Origin: Ascidia mentula
Taxonomy: Eukaryota; Chordata; Ascidiacea; Phlebobranchia; Ascidiidae
Direction: 5' to 3'
DNA length: 64,000 nt
NCBI GenBank assembly: GCA_947561715.1
Contig: OX387200.1
Location: 19,098,501 to 19,162,500, forward strand
Of the stretch, positions 15,001-23,303 are shown in pieces. Numbering within the stretch: the first letter of the stretch is position 1; every line of letters starts with the position of its first letter. The position numbers and the translations under genes are program-made. Below the pieces are notes generated by a model, which made no database searches, was not told the DNA's origin, and was given only the letters and a program-made list of their open reading frames with translations.

Positions 15001-18000
15001 TCCTTTGACAAAAACTATAAACATCATGCAAGATTTATTAGGCACAGTGTTTTCCCTATGATGAACTCAAAAGTTTCATTGAGAAACATTTTTTCCTTTG
15101 CAGCTGTTGCACTTTCTTTTGATGATATCACATGTTGGCCTCCTCCCAATTTGCCACATACTCTCATGCCAGATTCATTACCGACCAAAGATGTGTACAA
15201 CACTGGTGATTTGGCAATGTACAAGTGTGTGGAGGGCAGAAAGTTTAACAAACGACCGAAAAAAGGAGAGTTTCATATCATCGAATGTCAGATCGATGGA
15301 ACATGGTCTGCTCTTCCAGATGATCTCCAGTGTGAATGTAAGATTCTTTTTTGCTGCCTGTTGTTGATTTTACCAAATGTATTCCTCCAGCTTGTATAGA
15401 GTTATTTTAACTTCATTACAACTCTTTTATTGAAAATGTTGCAGATATTTACTGTCAACTGCCAGATCCAATTGCAAATTCAACATTTCAGTACACTGGA
15501 GATTTAGTGACGGGATCACAAATAACCATCACTTGCAATAAAAAATACAAGTTAGCATCAAGCAAATCATCAATACAAACTACTTCCCAATGCAGCAAAG
15601 TTGGAGTGTGGGAACCTGATCCAAGAGTACATAAGTGTGAAGGTATTTTTATTTTGTGGTTGTATTTCTAAAAGTCAATTTAGGTTTTCTGTTACACATC
15701 TTCATTATCCTTAACTTTTAGATATGTCGTCTGGGTACAAACAATGGTACTATTTTACTTAAAGCAGTAAACCACCTAACTCAATCAATCGGTTTTGCTC
15801 TGGCTGTGATTATTACAAATGAGCTGTCATTTATTTTTAGCAATAAAGTGTCCCTCGCTTACCAATGGCATTCAATATGCCACAAAGTATGGAACTTCCT
15901 ATTCTGTTGGAAGCACAGTAACCTATTCATGCTTCAATGGCTACCTCATGTCTGGCTTAGCAAAATTTCAAGGAAAAAAAGATGCAGCCGTAACTTGTCA
16001 AGACAACGGAAAATGGGATCTTGCTCTCAACTCATTGAAGTGTGAAGGTTCGACTCAAAAACATCCTCTTTATGTTATTATGGGAATTTTTTCCGACAAA
16101 ATTGTATCCCAAAACTGTTTAAGCTAAGAATGGCTTCTTTATTTCATCACAATTTGGGTTTTTGCATTATCGTAGTGGACATGATTTATTGAGAATATTT
16201 TTAAAGTTCTATGAAGCAACAATAAACCTGTTGAAATTGAATCAAAGCTTCTGCCTCTAGCAACTACCAAGTGAAAACAATCCTAATAGAAAGAAACTTT
16301 GTCCACAGAATTAACATGCACAAAGCCCCCAAAAATTGCCAAAGCAACTCTCCAATATAATGGAAAGCAATACTATGCTATGGCAACATACTCCTGTGTT
16401 GAAGGACATATTTTTGACCAGGATATTTATCCCTACACTACAGAAGTTACATGCAAATGTTGGGATTACGGTCATTGGTCTCCGGACCCAAACTTCTTGC
16501 GCTGCTCTCGTAAGCCGTTGTTTGTTTCAGAAAGAAATGTTGTAATTGTTTTTTATGGCCCTAAACACATTCTCAAATTTTGCATTTGCTGCACTTAGCT
16601 TTTGATTGTGGAACACCACCAGCCGTTGAGTATTCAGAGTTACAAGTACCATCAACTACATTTGGATCTATTGCAAAGTACAAATGTGACAAAGGTAATG
16701 CATATGAAACTGTCTGTTTGATCATGAAAGGAGCAATAAGCTTATTGTTCTAATTTTATGCATGACCTTACAATAATGTTGCATTTTATCTGCTCAAAAC
16801 AATGCCCAATAAATTGTATATTTCTTAAACAAACTGATGTTTTTTGCTCATTTAAATACAGAGGGTGCAACTCCAAAAGCACATACCCTTCAAGATCTTG
16901 TTTGGGTCAATTATTTCACTGGATATTGTTTGAGCAGTGTATTATTAATAACTATTACTAACCATTTATTAAGGTTTTGCTATTGATCATGGGGAAAAGG
17001 GGCAAAGGACTGTCCACACTTCCATCAAAATACTATGCCACTCTGCGTATGCATGGAAACCAGTTCCAAGTGAAATAAAATGTGCTCGTAAGTTTTAATG
17101 CCTACAAAATAAAATGAAGCAAAACAAGTATTTACCAAATTGTGGTTTTGTTGTTCAATGTTGCTTTAATTAATAAGTTCCAACAATCAAGAAAGAACTC
17201 ATCAGGCAATTATTTCTTTCAAGCTACAAACTATAATTTCATTCAACTAATTTTATTTGATTTAAATATGTTTTTCCATATCTTTTAATTTTTTACAATC
17301 AGTATTTTTTTCGGAACTTGTCATTACAGAAGTTTTTACCAATCAAAAATATTTATCAATTTAAATGTTTTTGTTTTCCTCCCAGGTATTCAGTGCCCAT
17401 TTCCAGAAACCCCAATTCAAGGTCAAATAGTAGGTGGGGAAACTGACCCACAAGGAAGGAGGGTGTTTTACTTCAGGAATAAAGCCACTGTTACTTGTAG
17501 TGAGGGATATGAGCTGGACACCAACAATGCAGTGGCTCAATGTAAAGCTGATGGAACTTGGAGTGTGAATCTCAATCAAGTTACATGTCAAGGTTCAACA
17601 TGAAAATATTTTATTTCAAAAAGAGAAAATGTTTAAATGCAAAACACATTCAAAAGGCATTGAGAATTTTTTTGCCATGTCAATATCATGTTGTTTAATG
17701 AGTCCTGTGCTGTTTTTTGGTTACAATAATGTGCTTCCTTGCCAAAACTTAGCTAAGTTAGTACAATTAATTTAAGTTTTAGCCATATTTTTGCAATACA
17801 TTAAAAGTAGGAAGTGCTGTTGATTGATATAATGTGAAGTTGCCACAGGGACAAATCACCCATAGTCATAAACACCTTCAATCCACCTACAGAACTATTT
17901 TATTTAGTTGTTCGATGCTCATATCCAGCACAAAAACAGTTTGCCAAGCGGCATGGTGAAGATAGCAGACACCTTTCTACTGTCACATACATATGTGACG

Positions 18001-21000
18001 ATGGGTATTTCATTGAAGCTGGAGTGACAAGAATCACTTCCCAGTGCAACAGTAAAACTAAATGGTTTCCCCCACTGAATTTTGTTTGTAGAGGTAACAT
18101 AAGACCAGTTTCTTGTGTGAGTGGAATAATTACCTGCATAAAGATTTGTTTATTTTGTGTAGCAACTTATTAAGAATTCCCAAGCAAAACCCTCTCTATT
18201 ATTTTCAATATTTTCTCGAATTTTAGTTAACAATTGGTTTGTGTGTAATTGTGTGGTTTATGTATTTATTAATTTACGTTTGCACATTGCAAACTATGAT
18301 AACTCGTCACTGAAATATTATTACAGCCAATGCTAAAATTTTGCAGTTACCAGATGTAGTTTTCCTGGTTTCATGGATCACGCCACACAAAGTGAGGCCA
18401 GTGGTGCTTACGGTGTCGGATCTGTAGTGAAATACACGTGCAGTCCAGGGTTTTACATTGCAAGGGAACAAGACGCAGTTGGTAATTGGGTGGCAGACCC
18501 TGCAAAAGAAACATCTGAATCACTAGTATGTTCCTTCAACGGAAGATGGAATCCAAGGAAACATGAAGTTCAATGCTCAGGTTCATGTGTAGATTTAAAT
18601 CTTACAAAACTAAGGCAGAACCTATCCATAGGATTTCTGAAATTGACTGGGAGTAAAAATAAACTTTTGCAAATATAAAAAAAAAGCAAAAAAAGATTGC
18701 AAATATAAGCAATGTGTAACAAAAACAAATTGATAGCATAATTGCAGAACTGATCATTGCAGTTCGAACATAGCTCAAACAGTGATGTCTTTTTAAACCA
18801 ACGACGTGCATTTAGACCCAAATGCCATGTTGTGCACCCTTTAAAGAGTTAATGATACCATGAAAATGTCCCATATAGGTGTTGAAAATAAATTCCTTGT
18901 AAATACTTCACAGATATAGTGGTGGCGAGTTGGCCAGTGTTAAATGATGGAGAAGGTTTCCTAGAGTTGTTGCCTGCCAGTAAAAATTACCACATCACTA
19001 TGGGAAGGATGTTTTCTGAGAAACTGAGCACACTCAAAAACGTCTGTGAAAACTCGCAGGCAAGATTTGGTAGAAAGATTACAAACCTAATAGAAACAAA
19101 TGAATAATGGTTATCAATGAGCTGCATGCAGCACAAAGTTTCGACCTATAAGGTCTCATCAGTGCAGCTGGAATCTGGTTTAGTTGTTTACATAGCTAGG
19201 AAACCGGGTTATTCCGGTTTGTGGTACTAATTTTGTGCTATATGTTAGTTGCTGAGATTTTTCCTCTGTGTAAAGCTAAACTTTTCACTATGATGGGTTT
19301 TCCACAGGTGTTGAGTCTGGTCGAGAAAGGTCACTGGTTGCCGTTGTCGGAATTTAATATTGAGACGACCCATGTAGCTGCCATTATTCCTGAAACTGGT
19401 GTTGAATGCAATGTTGAGAAAGCTGTTGATGGCGAACGTGATACTTACTGGATGCCAGTTGAGGTAACTGAATTATACAAAAAATGTCAAATATATTTAC
19501 TGGACATTGTTTATCCGTTACAACTAAATACCCGTTGCTCTGGAGGTCTAGCTCTTGAATCACTTTGTGCTGGGCCCTCGACCCCCAGCGCACAACCACC
19601 AGCGTACAAACGCAGTCCCTCACAAAGGGCAATTTGTTATTTGCCCCGAAAATACATTTCACCCATTGTTTGGTTCAGGCAATGGACGGGAGTTGTCAGT
19701 ATTTTACATATTACATGGAGTATTAGAATGGATGTTTCAGAATATATTGCAATTTCATATCACGCAATGTAACGTTAAAAGTGGCCTAACCTGTTATTTT
19801 GATCTTGTCTATTCGCTTTAGTTGTTTGTTAATTACCTCTAATATTTTTAGCTTCCGAGCGTCGGTGTCAATTGGAAAGGTTGGGCATTGACAATAGACA
19901 TGGGGCGGGCTTATGTATTGGGAAGCATTCGTCTGTATTCCTCATCAAACTTCAAGAACGATGTAAAGGTAATATTGGGTCGAAGGAACAGCTATTTCGT
20001 CCTGCTTTAAGCAATATTACCTAAAGTGCGATTTGGCTTGCTTTTGTTCAGGGACTTAAAATATCAAATATATTTAAAGTATTATGGAAGAAAGATTTTA
20101 GCCCATATTTACTTAGTTATTTAAGAAAGACGAAGATTAAAATTTACGTAATTTACAATACTTGTTAAAAATTTAATGTGACGTGGATATTCCAATAAAC
20201 ATGCCAGGACGTTTGCATAGTTCTGACCATAGGTCGCACTCTTGACAGAGGCATATCTGTAGGTCGTTTTGGGCAATATATCATGTCACCATCAACGAAA
20301 AATCCCCTGTTTTATCCAATATTGCATTTTCTGCAGACGTTTTATTTGTACGTGTCGATCGATTATCGGGAGTGGAAATATCTTGGTCCGATCAATCCCG
20401 TATTCCACTCGACAAGACGACACTTTTTCTACAACTTTAACTTGTTTAGAACAAGGTAGTACGTTTAACTGCAGTAACACCATTTGGTCATTTGAGTGTA
20501 TTTCAACATAGTGTGGTGTAGATCTAAAATAGCATTTAAACTTCCGAACTTTTGGCATTGTGGAACTCAGCAAAACTACATTCTGAAAATTGTGTAAATA
20601 TCAAAGTAATGCTGCAATATTTTTACGGTTGCAGTGTTAGTAGACTTGATATTCTTGGTATGTCTTGAACGACAATCCTGTTTCTTACCACTTTTTTATT
20701 CACACAGGTACGTCAGACTTAACATCACAGCCACGGCTTTAATGCAACCACCCGTTGTCTCCGGTTTCGGATTGTACGGAGCTTCCTTCGACTGCACAGA
20801 TCTTGTAACATATAACTTCGATCGTTACGCAGCACCTGCTCTTGTATCTGCATTGTTGGGCTTCTATGCTCTTCTCATGTTACTTGCAGTCAGAAAGGAT
20901 CAGAAGAATAGATGGAGGGTAGGATTTAGTTGAATAAGGCAGGGAGTGTAGAGTTTTGTTAGTAGGCCTAGTTTGGTTTTATAGCAGAAAGCATTTCAGG

Positions 21001-23069
21001 ATGTGCAGCTAAAAATTATCAGCCCCGAGAAAAAAAAAGGAATAAATCACGGCCTGTGTAAAGGGTTTACTGTTAGTTTTAAGATCAGAAACTTACATTG
21101 TGGCAAGATATTAGATTTTGTTTTAGGCCAGCGTTAAGGATACTGTTTGACTGAATCCTTTATCAGACAACATCCTTATTGATCTTGCAGCTTGTTATAG
21201 TTACCAATGCATACCGCCATTTTAGAGATACATACTTTCCATACCATCGCCTCCGATTGAACAACCAAGTTATACTTACGAGCTCTCAATAACCACTGCA
21301 TGGAAGAAGGTGGATTCCGATCTCCTCATCCGGATCCATGGAAGCAGAGGATCGACTCCGATCGTTTGGCTGCGTCGTGATTATCCTGGTATACTCAGGT
21401 GGGTGGACTCGTTGGTTTAAGTTTTTTTAAAAGGTCTTTTTTTAACTGAATAATTGTATGAGGTAAAATTTGTGTTTTAAATTCGTGACTTTTGATATCC
21501 CGTATGGCAGTGTTTCCCAACCGCTGTAGTGGTACGCGGCGGCATTCCTGGTGGTACGCGAGCACCTTTCTGTAATTTGCAGATATAGTTCGATTGTGCG
21601 TTACCTTCTGCTGAGTTTCGTGGTGAATGCTTGGACGTGTTGAAGAAAGTGACAATTACTAACATTTACCGATATAACCTCTGGATTCGCTCCGCATATC
21701 ATGTGTTGATTTGGGGTTTATTTCCACAGAAAATGTTACTCCTGAATTTTTTATCGAAAAACTTAGAATTACCTGCGTCTGGACATAACCTTAACTCGAC
21801 TTTTTGTTTAGACCTGGATTTACTGACACAATCGCCTTGCACGTACCGGCAAGCATAGGTACTCCATTTTCCATCAATCTCATCTCCATCGACAGTGAAA
21901 AGATCGACAACAGACAAGCAGACGACGACCAAAACGTGCCATACTTTAGTGGCGCTGTTGTTGGCGTGAGAAAGTCAGTGTCCTCCACTCTGATCGATTT
22001 TTTCAACTCCAGTAGCCAGGGCAGTGTGGGCAGTGTTTCAGATGAAAACTCTGACATCGAAACACCCGACTGCATTGGTATTCAGCGGATAACCATTAAA
22101 GCACCTTACACTGATGAGAGGTTGGTTGGCGACGTTTCTGCTTGCAGTGATGGTTCAAGATGGTGTTTGTGTTGGAAAACAGTGGTCCTGGCGCACGGGC
22201 AGTCGGTTCTACTCCCACTTAAACCGTCAAGTCACACCAGGAAAAGGTTTTCTTGTGCAAGAAAAGTCATTTCTTCCCATTTACTATCCAGTATTTTTTA
22301 CAATCAACCTTCGTCCATTATACGGAACTCTTTGTGCATTGAAAAGGTGATTGTCGCCATGTCTGTCTCGCTTTGGGCTTTATATGTTACCACAATATAT
22401 CATGGATTTGTCAACACAACTGCCCTTGATGAGGAAGCAACTTTGATAATGGATCCTACCACTGGCTTCAAGTCGCTGGTATTTGAAACTCACGTCATTG
22501 CCGCAACATTATCTTTCGTGATGCTCAGCATTCTACAAAGTTGTCTGTATCTGCTCTCTGGGAAGTGGCGACGTCAGCTAGAAGATCCAATATCCTATTT
22601 TCAAGGAACGAGGCCGCTCTACGTGGCCGTCAGGATTCTGCTTAAGTCACTAAAACTTCAGACAACTGCTATGTCGCATTTCGATGACGATTTGCGTACA
22701 ACAGACTGCCGTAGACCTCGTCAGTCTCAAGTGTTGACGCGTTTTTATTCACCGCCTTCCTTATTGGATGTGTTCGAGAAACGAAGCTATTCGGGTAGAA
22801 ACAAACTTAGACCATACCGAGTACTTTGCAGGTTTGTTCTTGCCGCTGTGTTAGTCTTATGGACGATATCAGCCGGTATGTATCTCTGCATCAAAGGCTC
22901 TCAGACTGTGGGTGGATTCGGTACTAGCATGGCGTTAATGCTTTTTGTGGATATTCTGATTGTTCACTTTCTCGTAATGCCTCTAGTTGGAATGTGTGGT
23001 TCTGTGCTGAGCAATGTATACAAATGTATGAAGTTTCCTATGTTAGCTTTACGTCGCAATGCTTTGTGA
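1..23069 (+). CDS. Giant lectin/sushi/polycystin-1-like membrane protein (multi-exon, 5' end outside window)
   Basis: A chain of about 50 exons, read in order, gives: C-type lectin domains, a ricin-B domain, a Link domain, a third partial C-type lectin domain, 29 sushi domains (the fifth interrupted by a second ricin-B domain), a discoidin-like domain, TM1, a PLAT domain and TM2-TM5, with a stop at 23067-23069. Extracellular exons are nearly all phase 1-1; the membrane part uses phases 0 and 2. The likely role is a cell-surface carbohydrate- or protein-binding receptor; polycystin-1 relatives work in cilia, sperm and epithelia, but the function here is unknown. The weakest joins are at 3550-3590 (very short intron) and between the 18911 exon and the 19306 exon, so the membrane part could be a separate gene. 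AATAAA near 4086 and 4119 could mark an early end, but splice phase continues across them. A variant poly(A) signal ATTAAA lies at 23187. Confidence 0.72.
31..219 (+). other. C-type lectin domain 1 (C-terminal half), exon
   Basis: The translated exon reads EWSSGEPLD..., NWSP, then DCVAIN, W and FICIK, which is the second half of a C-type lectin fold: the WxxGEP-like segment, the WIEEDC stretch and the final FIC. The N-terminal half lies upstream of the window. The exon can end at a weak donor (AAAAA|GTTAGC) whose phase fits the next exon; reading through instead gives a TAG stop two codons later, so an alternative transcript end here cannot be excluded. Confidence 0.75.
401..1530 (+). other. 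C-type lectin domain 2 over four exons
   Basis: Exons near 401-554, 694-786, 1150-1257 and 1388-1530 join in phase and give CDYPAKYGG (first Cys), ENCEKTNGELALVED (helix 2 and the 'A..C...G..L' signature), FWVSLFDD...WIWKE (core tryptophans) and RCLYGEH...YFYAR at the end. The usual last FIC is changed to FYA, so the domain is divergent and may not bind sugar. A fold-back element sits in the intron before the third exon. Confidence 0.65.
871..1138. mobile_element. Fold-back (MITE-like) element with about 90-bp inverted arms
   Basis: The segment at about 905-1000 and the segment at about 1041-1135 are reverse complements of each other over roughly 90 bases with few mismatches, including poly-T/poly-A ends, GCCTGTTGTCTCTATGG and its complement, and ATTATAAATAATC. 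A further partial copy of the inner end (ATAAATAATCCTGAG) lies at about 878. The sequence TTGTTTAGAT occurs on both sides (861-870 and 1139-1148), which fits a target-site duplication. It is non-coding and intronic. Confidence 0.8.
1639..2445 (+). other. Ricin-B / mannose-receptor-type cysteine-rich domain 1
   Basis: Exons 1639-1760, about 2002-2129 and about 2326-2444 join in phase. Key residues: ERLIWVWVSS, GKCLTA, VLPCN then QQWVC (the QxW motif typical of ricin-B folds), and WRTLLTNKYLC at the end. The order and spacing match the N-terminal cysteine-rich domain of macrophage mannose receptors. That family domain binds sulfated sugars; binding here is not shown by the sequence. Confidence 0.7.
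2889..3310 (+). other. Link (hyaluronan-binding type) domain over two exons
   Basis: The exons at about 2889-3030 and 3089-3310 give EIEQACKLQGGHFATLAEI, AIRDGFVDGCVCAHV and CGGTTSGAAWCYR. The 'ACxxxGxxxATxxEI' opening, the AxxxGxxxC centre and the late CG....WCYR are the Link-module signature. In known proteins this fold binds hyaluronan; the ligand here is unknown. Confidence 0.65.
3442..3719 (+). other. C-type lectin domain 3 (incomplete or poorly resolved)
   Basis: The end is clear: HSPWCGTYSLL...RSCLTPHYFICKK, with the final FIC. The start (NLHSISSTLATALH) looks like the helix region of a C-type lectin, but joining the two needs an intron of about 37 bases (donor near 3547, acceptor near 3584). 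The middle of the fold is missing, so this is either a shortened domain or a mis-modelled one. The final donor A|GTAAAG is in phase with the first sushi exon. Confidence 0.45.
4201..5714 (+). other. Sushi (CCP) domains 1-4
   Basis: Four modules with the four-cysteine sushi pattern and late GxW: exons about 4200-4411, 4529-4741, 4936-5128, and a fourth split over about 5249-5311 and 5593-5714. Typical pieces are YTCDTGYG, HCSLGYSV, CDHYGNWVPSP. Module exons begin and end in phase 1. Introns between them are about 50-280 bases and hold nothing else recognisable. Confidence 0.85.
5779..6812 (+). other. Sushi domain 5 interrupted by a second ricin-B domain
   Basis: The exon at 5779-5891 carries the first half of a sushi module (DITCPQPPP ... 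LQYSCKEK). Exons at about 6024-6187, 6245-6305, 6375-6449, and 6512-6614 then encode a complete ricin-B domain: FLIYSPHRKGCIAV, W..DWE, TCLAFSG, QQWECP (QxW), and a tail ending NVCSR. The exon starting at 6732 resumes the sushi module (PTMQSLCTSYGVW ... LLKC). Both edges of the insertion are phase-1 introns. The ricin-B part matches the mannose-receptor cysteine-rich domain better than plant ricin. Confidence 0.75.
6813..9419 (+). other. Sushi domains 6-9, each split by an intron
   Basis: Domain 6 shares its first exon with the end of domain 5 (CPNISHTENAE) and finishes at 7115-7260. Domain 7 is 7450-7544 plus 8127-8217, domain 8 about 8298-8381 plus 8504-8611, domain 9 about 8686-8760 plus 9298-9419. 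Motifs include YKCVDGYW, SGNWFPP, YTCESGYQ and NGEWWPS. Introns here are longer than elsewhere; the one in domain 7 contains the tandem repeat at 7560-7960. Confidence 0.8.
7560..7960. repeat. Degenerate minisatellite of GTTAGTTGTGGTTA units
   Basis: About 400 bases of irregular repeats built from TTAGTTGTGGTTAGTTAG and close variants (TTAGGTGTGGTTAG, TTAGTTGTGATTAG), lying entirely within the intron that splits sushi domain 7. The array is TG-rich on the + strand with almost no C. A larger internal duplication is visible: the end of the array repeats the segment GGTTACTTATCG twice (about 7792 and 7911). Confidence 0.9.
9570..9629 (-). ncRNA. Hammerhead-ribozyme-like motif, copy A (degenerate)
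   Basis: Read on the minus strand: AGCTGCA, then CTGATGA, a 5-bp hairpin GACCT/AGGTC, AGA in place of the required GAA, ACAG, a 14-base loop, CTGT, C, and TGCAGCT. Outer arms AGCTGCA/TGCAGCT pair perfectly (stem I) and ACAG/CTGT pair as stem III, giving a GTC cleavage triplet. Two core bases (G12, A13) are changed, so cleavage is not expected. It lies in the intron between sushi domains 9 and 10, antisense to the host gene. Confidence 0.6.
9726..12793 (+). other. Sushi domains 10-17, one exon each
   Basis: Eight single-exon modules: about 9726-9918, 10130-10327, 10578-10795, 10988-11178, 11323-11505, 11652-11845, 12162-12351 and 12596-12793. Each has four cysteines, a Y/F.C....GY core and a late G.W.P. 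Examples: MYQCQEGYEF with NGKWVPS, YICDEGYLS with EGNWYPD. Exon edges are phase 1. Domain 12 is slightly long and lacks the usual W, having EGLFYPN. Confidence 0.85.
13119..18580 (+). other. Sushi domains 18-29
   Basis: Modules at about 13119-13240 + 13347-13437, 13850-14045, 14153-14350, 14563-14673 + 14834-14933, 15104-15339, 15445-15641, 15841-16046, 16310-16509, 16599-16695 + 16974-17085, 17386-17591, 17908-18093 and 18347-18580. All show the sushi cysteines and GxW; domain 29 has an insert of about 12 residues before the third cysteine, and domain 25 has an extra cysteine (CKCW). Domains 18, 21 and 26 are split by an intron, two of them just after the second cysteine. Confidence 0.85.
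18911..20823 (+). other. Linker exon and discoidin-like (F5/8 type) domain
   Basis: An unrecognised exon (from 18914, reading VVASWPVLNDGEG) follows the last sushi. Exons about 19309-19462, 19852-19968, 20340-20456 and 20709-20823 then give AVDGERDTYWMPVE, WALTIDMGRAYVLGSIRLYS, a strand-rich stretch, and RYVRLNITATA. The order 'A.DG...T.W', 'IDMG..Y....I.L' and 'RYVRL' is that of discoidin/F5-8 C-like galactose-binding folds. It occupies the place where polycystin-1 has its REJ and GAIN/GPS regions; no GPS motif is visible. Confidence 0.6.
19120..19169 (-). ncRNA. Hammerhead-ribozyme-like motif, copy B (perfect core, damaged stem III)
   Basis: Minus strand order: AGCTGCA, CTGATGA, hairpin GACCT-TAT-AGGTC, GAAAC, a 10-base stretch, A, TGCAGCT. 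The catalytic core CUGAUGA...GAAA is an exact match to the hammerhead consensus, stem II pairs fully, and stem I arms AGCTGCA/TGCAGCT pair. Stem III has decayed, and the base before the expected cleavage position is C rather than U, so this copy is probably inactive. It lies in an intron of the polycystin-like gene, antisense to it. Confidence 0.65.
20824..23069 (+). other. Polycystin-1-like membrane region: TM1, PLAT, TM2-TM5, stop
   Basis: TM1 is the hydrophobic stretch ALVSALLGFYALLMLLAV at about 20840-20900, followed by KDQKNRWR. The PLAT domain starts at 21223 (YELSITTAWKKVDSD, LIRIHGSRGSTPIVWLRR) and continues in the last exon from 21812. The last exon then gives SHLLSSIFYNQPSS...R, like the conserved loop before TM2 of polycystin-1, TM2 (VIVAMSVSLWALYV), TM3 (THVIAATLSFVMLSIL), TM4 (LCRFVLAAVLVLWTI) and TM5 (TSMALMLFVDILIVHFLV). 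The ORF stops about 25 residues after TM5. The six-span channel unit of polycystins is absent and nothing resembling it follows before the convergent gene. Confidence 0.75.
21508..21640. mobile_element. Possible hAT-type transposon end in the PLAT intron
   Basis: The sequence CAGTGTTTCCCAACCGC, followed by GTGGTACGCG twice, resembles the terminal inverted repeat and subterminal GTGGTACGC repeats common in hAT elements. No matching opposite end or clear 8-base target duplication was found, so it is at most a fragment. Confidence 0.4.
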
Positions 23070-23303
23070 ACTGCAGGTGTTTTCGTTTGTTGTCGTTGAA
23101 TGTTGCATAAACGTGTTTCGTTTATAATCAGTTGACATGATTTATAGTTTATTGGGAAAGCTTGCACCGTGCACAATAACTTGACAATTAAACAGGTAGA
23201 ATCAACAAGAAAAACCATATTGCTTGAAACCACTATAATCATCCAACTTGTTTCGCTGGAGTAAAAAGAGTGGAAATTGTTTTTTTTTTAATTTGATTCG
23301 TAG
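23070..23303. other. Convergent 3' intergenic spacer
   Basis: Only about 235 bases separate the stop of the polycystin-like gene from the stop of the vinculin-like gene on the other strand. ATTAAA at 23187-23192 is a possible poly(A) signal for the + gene. No gene is visible. Confidence 0.7.

Noticed and set aside
22114..22350. A second open frame inside the last exon of the polycystin-like gene that first looked like the true coding frame (FFTINLRPLYG resembling the polycystin loop), implying a frameshift.
   Set aside because: The continuous frame gives SHLLSSIFYNQPSS followed directly by TM2, which matches the polycystin loop better and needs no frameshift.
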